Shown here piece after piece: positions 40,381-41,185 of a stretch of 41,185 bases of DNA (positions within the stretch are counted from its first letter, which is position 1; each line of letters begins with the position of its first letter). Under the pieces are notes generated by a model. It was given only the letters and a program-made list of their open reading frames with translations, was not told the DNA's origin and did no database searches. The stretch covers positions 50,095 to 91,279 of the forward strand of contig NZ_JABFMW010000016.1 of NCBI RefSeq assembly GCF_013359725.1. The letters run 5' to 3'. The translations under genes and the position numbers were made by a program. Origin of the DNA: Pseudarthrobacter sp. C4D7 (GTDB taxonomy: Bacteria > Actinomycetota > Actinomycetes > Actinomycetales > Micrococcaceae).

Positions 40381-40989
40381 GTGCCGGATACCACCTGCCA
40401 CATGTCCATGTCACTCGACGGCTTCGTCGCCGGCCCTGACCAAAGCCTCGAAAACCCGTTAGGGAAACGCGGACTGGAACTGCATGGATGGCATATCGGC
40501 GATCCCCGCGCCACAGAGGCCAACGGGATCGCCGCTGATTGGCTTATGCGTCCGCGGGGCGCCTACGTGATGGGCCGGAACATGTTTGGTCCCGTCCGTG
40601 GGGACTGGACCGAAGACTGGAGCGGGTGGTGGGGCGCTGAACCTCCCTACCATGCACCGGTTTTTGTCCTCACCCACTATCCCCACGACCCGATCCAAAT
40701 GAAGGGCGGGACAACCTTCCACTTTGTCACCGACGGCTTCGACGCGGCATACGCCGCGGCGGTCGAGGCTGCGGGCGGCAAAGGCGTGGATATTGCAGGC
40801 GGGGCTTCAACCGTGCGTCAGGCATTGGCCGCAGGCGTGATCGACGAGCTCACCCTCGACATCGCTCCGGTGCTGCTCGGTTCCGGCGAACGGATTTTTG
40901 ATGGGATGGAGTCGTTTGGCTTTGAACCCGTGGAAGTGCTCAACTCTCCCCTGGCAACGCACATCCGCTACCGACGCGTTTCCCAGTAG
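40381..40989 (+). CDS. Dihydrofolate reductase family protein (RibD C-terminal domain type)
   Basis: The 202-residue protein matches the RibD-C/DHFR-like family. It opens with a strand followed by MSMSLDGFVAGPD, has the GRNMFG and FVLTHYPHDP segments, and the nucleotide-binding VDIAGGASTVRQAL, where NADPH would bind. Many such stand-alone genes are of unknown substrate. GTG 40381 follows CGGGAGG (40368-40374) at 6 nt. It is monocistronic as far as the window shows. Confidence 0.9.
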   Translation: MPDTTCHMSMSLDGFVAGPDQSLENPLGKRGLELHGWHIGDPRATEANGIAADWLMRPRGAYVMGRNMFGPVRGDWTEDWSGWWGAEPPYHAPVFVLTHYPHDPIQMKGGTTFHFVTDGFDAAYAAAVEAAGGKGVDIAGGASTVRQALAAGVIDELTLDIAPVLLGSGERIFDGMESFGFEPVEVLNSPLATHIRYRRVSQ

Positions 40990-41033
40990 CAATTAGCGCT
41001 CCTCAACCCGGCAGTGCGCCGGAGATGGGCGGG

Positions 41034-41185
41034 TCACACGGCCAGTTGCTGGAGGAGTGCATCTTCCAGAAGGCTCCGTTCTCCAGGCTTATTGCGGGCC
41101 CCGGGCAAGATTCCGGACGGCCATCCCGGTGGCCATTGGGGTGGTTCCCAGTCCTGGTGTTCGCTTTGGTAGTGCCGGCCGGTGG
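41034..41185 (-). CDS. Partial gene, 3' end of a probable DUF222/HNH endonuclease
   Basis: The minus strand is open from the window edge to the stop at 41034-41036 and encodes 49 residues, ending DALLQQLAV. The stretch TGRHYQSEHQDWEPPQWP is like the C-terminal tail of DUF222/13E12-type HNH endonucleases abundant in Arthrobacter. The catalytic HNH part would lie beyond the window. The gap 40990-41033 holds nothing I can support. Confidence 0.5.
   Translation of the reverse strand, partial: TGRHYQSEHQDWEPPQWPPGWPSGILPGARNKPGERSLLEDALLQQLAV

Noticed and set aside
1..41185. Mobile elements, CRISPR arrays, prophage or biosynthetic cluster
   Set aside because: No transposase, integrase, direct-repeat array or large synthase gene is seen anywhere in the window, and a tRNA at the left edge has no adjacent integrase or duplicated 3' end.

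Overview
The window is high-GC chromosomal DNA from an actinobacterium, most likely a member of the Micrococcaceae (Arthrobacter/Pseudarthrobacter type). The evidence is gene content (SepH, DUF3000 next to an HRDC RNase D, DUF3159/DUF3710/dut, CeoB/CeoC-like TrkA proteins), frequent GTG/TTG starts, ATGA/GTGA operon overlaps and many leaderless-type promoters. From memory, the order DUF3000, RNase D ... dxs ... rRNA/tRNA methyltransferase, APC permease, two TrkA proteins, DUF3159, OB-fold, DUF3710, dut, DUF3093 resembles the Mycobacterium tuberculosis Rv2680-Rv2698 region. I see no insertion sequence, prophage or CRISPR array.

Layout. 1-1867: tRNA-Val(GAC), a small Rv0909-type antitoxin-like gene with its own promoter and terminator, and a BenE-family transporter. 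1864-5042: zapE divergent from sseA, then sufE and ybaK. 5039-8784 (minus): an alpha/beta hydrolase, an aldehyde/succinate-semialdehyde dehydrogenase and an SDR in one operon. 8922-9946: an unknown small protein and msrB. 10148-13398: DUF6421, an SDR and a PLP-dependent threonine-aldolase-like enzyme, a compact module with no known pathway. 13457-15493: DUF3000 and RNase D. 15616-19058: fadA-fadB fatty acid beta-oxidation operon behind a perfect palindromic operator. 19071-27674 (minus): dxs, DUF402 protein, unknown protein, aldo/keto reductase, nucleoside hydrolase, then a structured leader and an ECF-type vitamin/nucleoside importer (S, T, fused ATPases). 27804-30617 (minus): aconitase. 30784-34163 (minus): KimA-like potassium permease and a TRAM-domain RNA methyltransferase, divergent from two TrkA-type regulators (34282-35711). 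35745-38206 (minus): dut, DUF3710, OB-fold, DUF3159. 38323-40989: DUF3093, sepH, and a RibD/DHFR-like reductase. The right edge holds the 3' end of a probable HNH endonuclease gene on the minus strand.

The most interesting signals are the DUF6421-SDR-PLP enzyme module, where DUF6421 carries a metalloprotease-like HDxxH...EELRCD arrangement; the ECF importer, whose fused ATPase has complementary losses of the H-loop and signature motif and whose mRNA leader can fold into alternative hairpins; the operator in front of fadA; and a set of eight genes whose start codon sits 6-9 bases after a TANNNT box.
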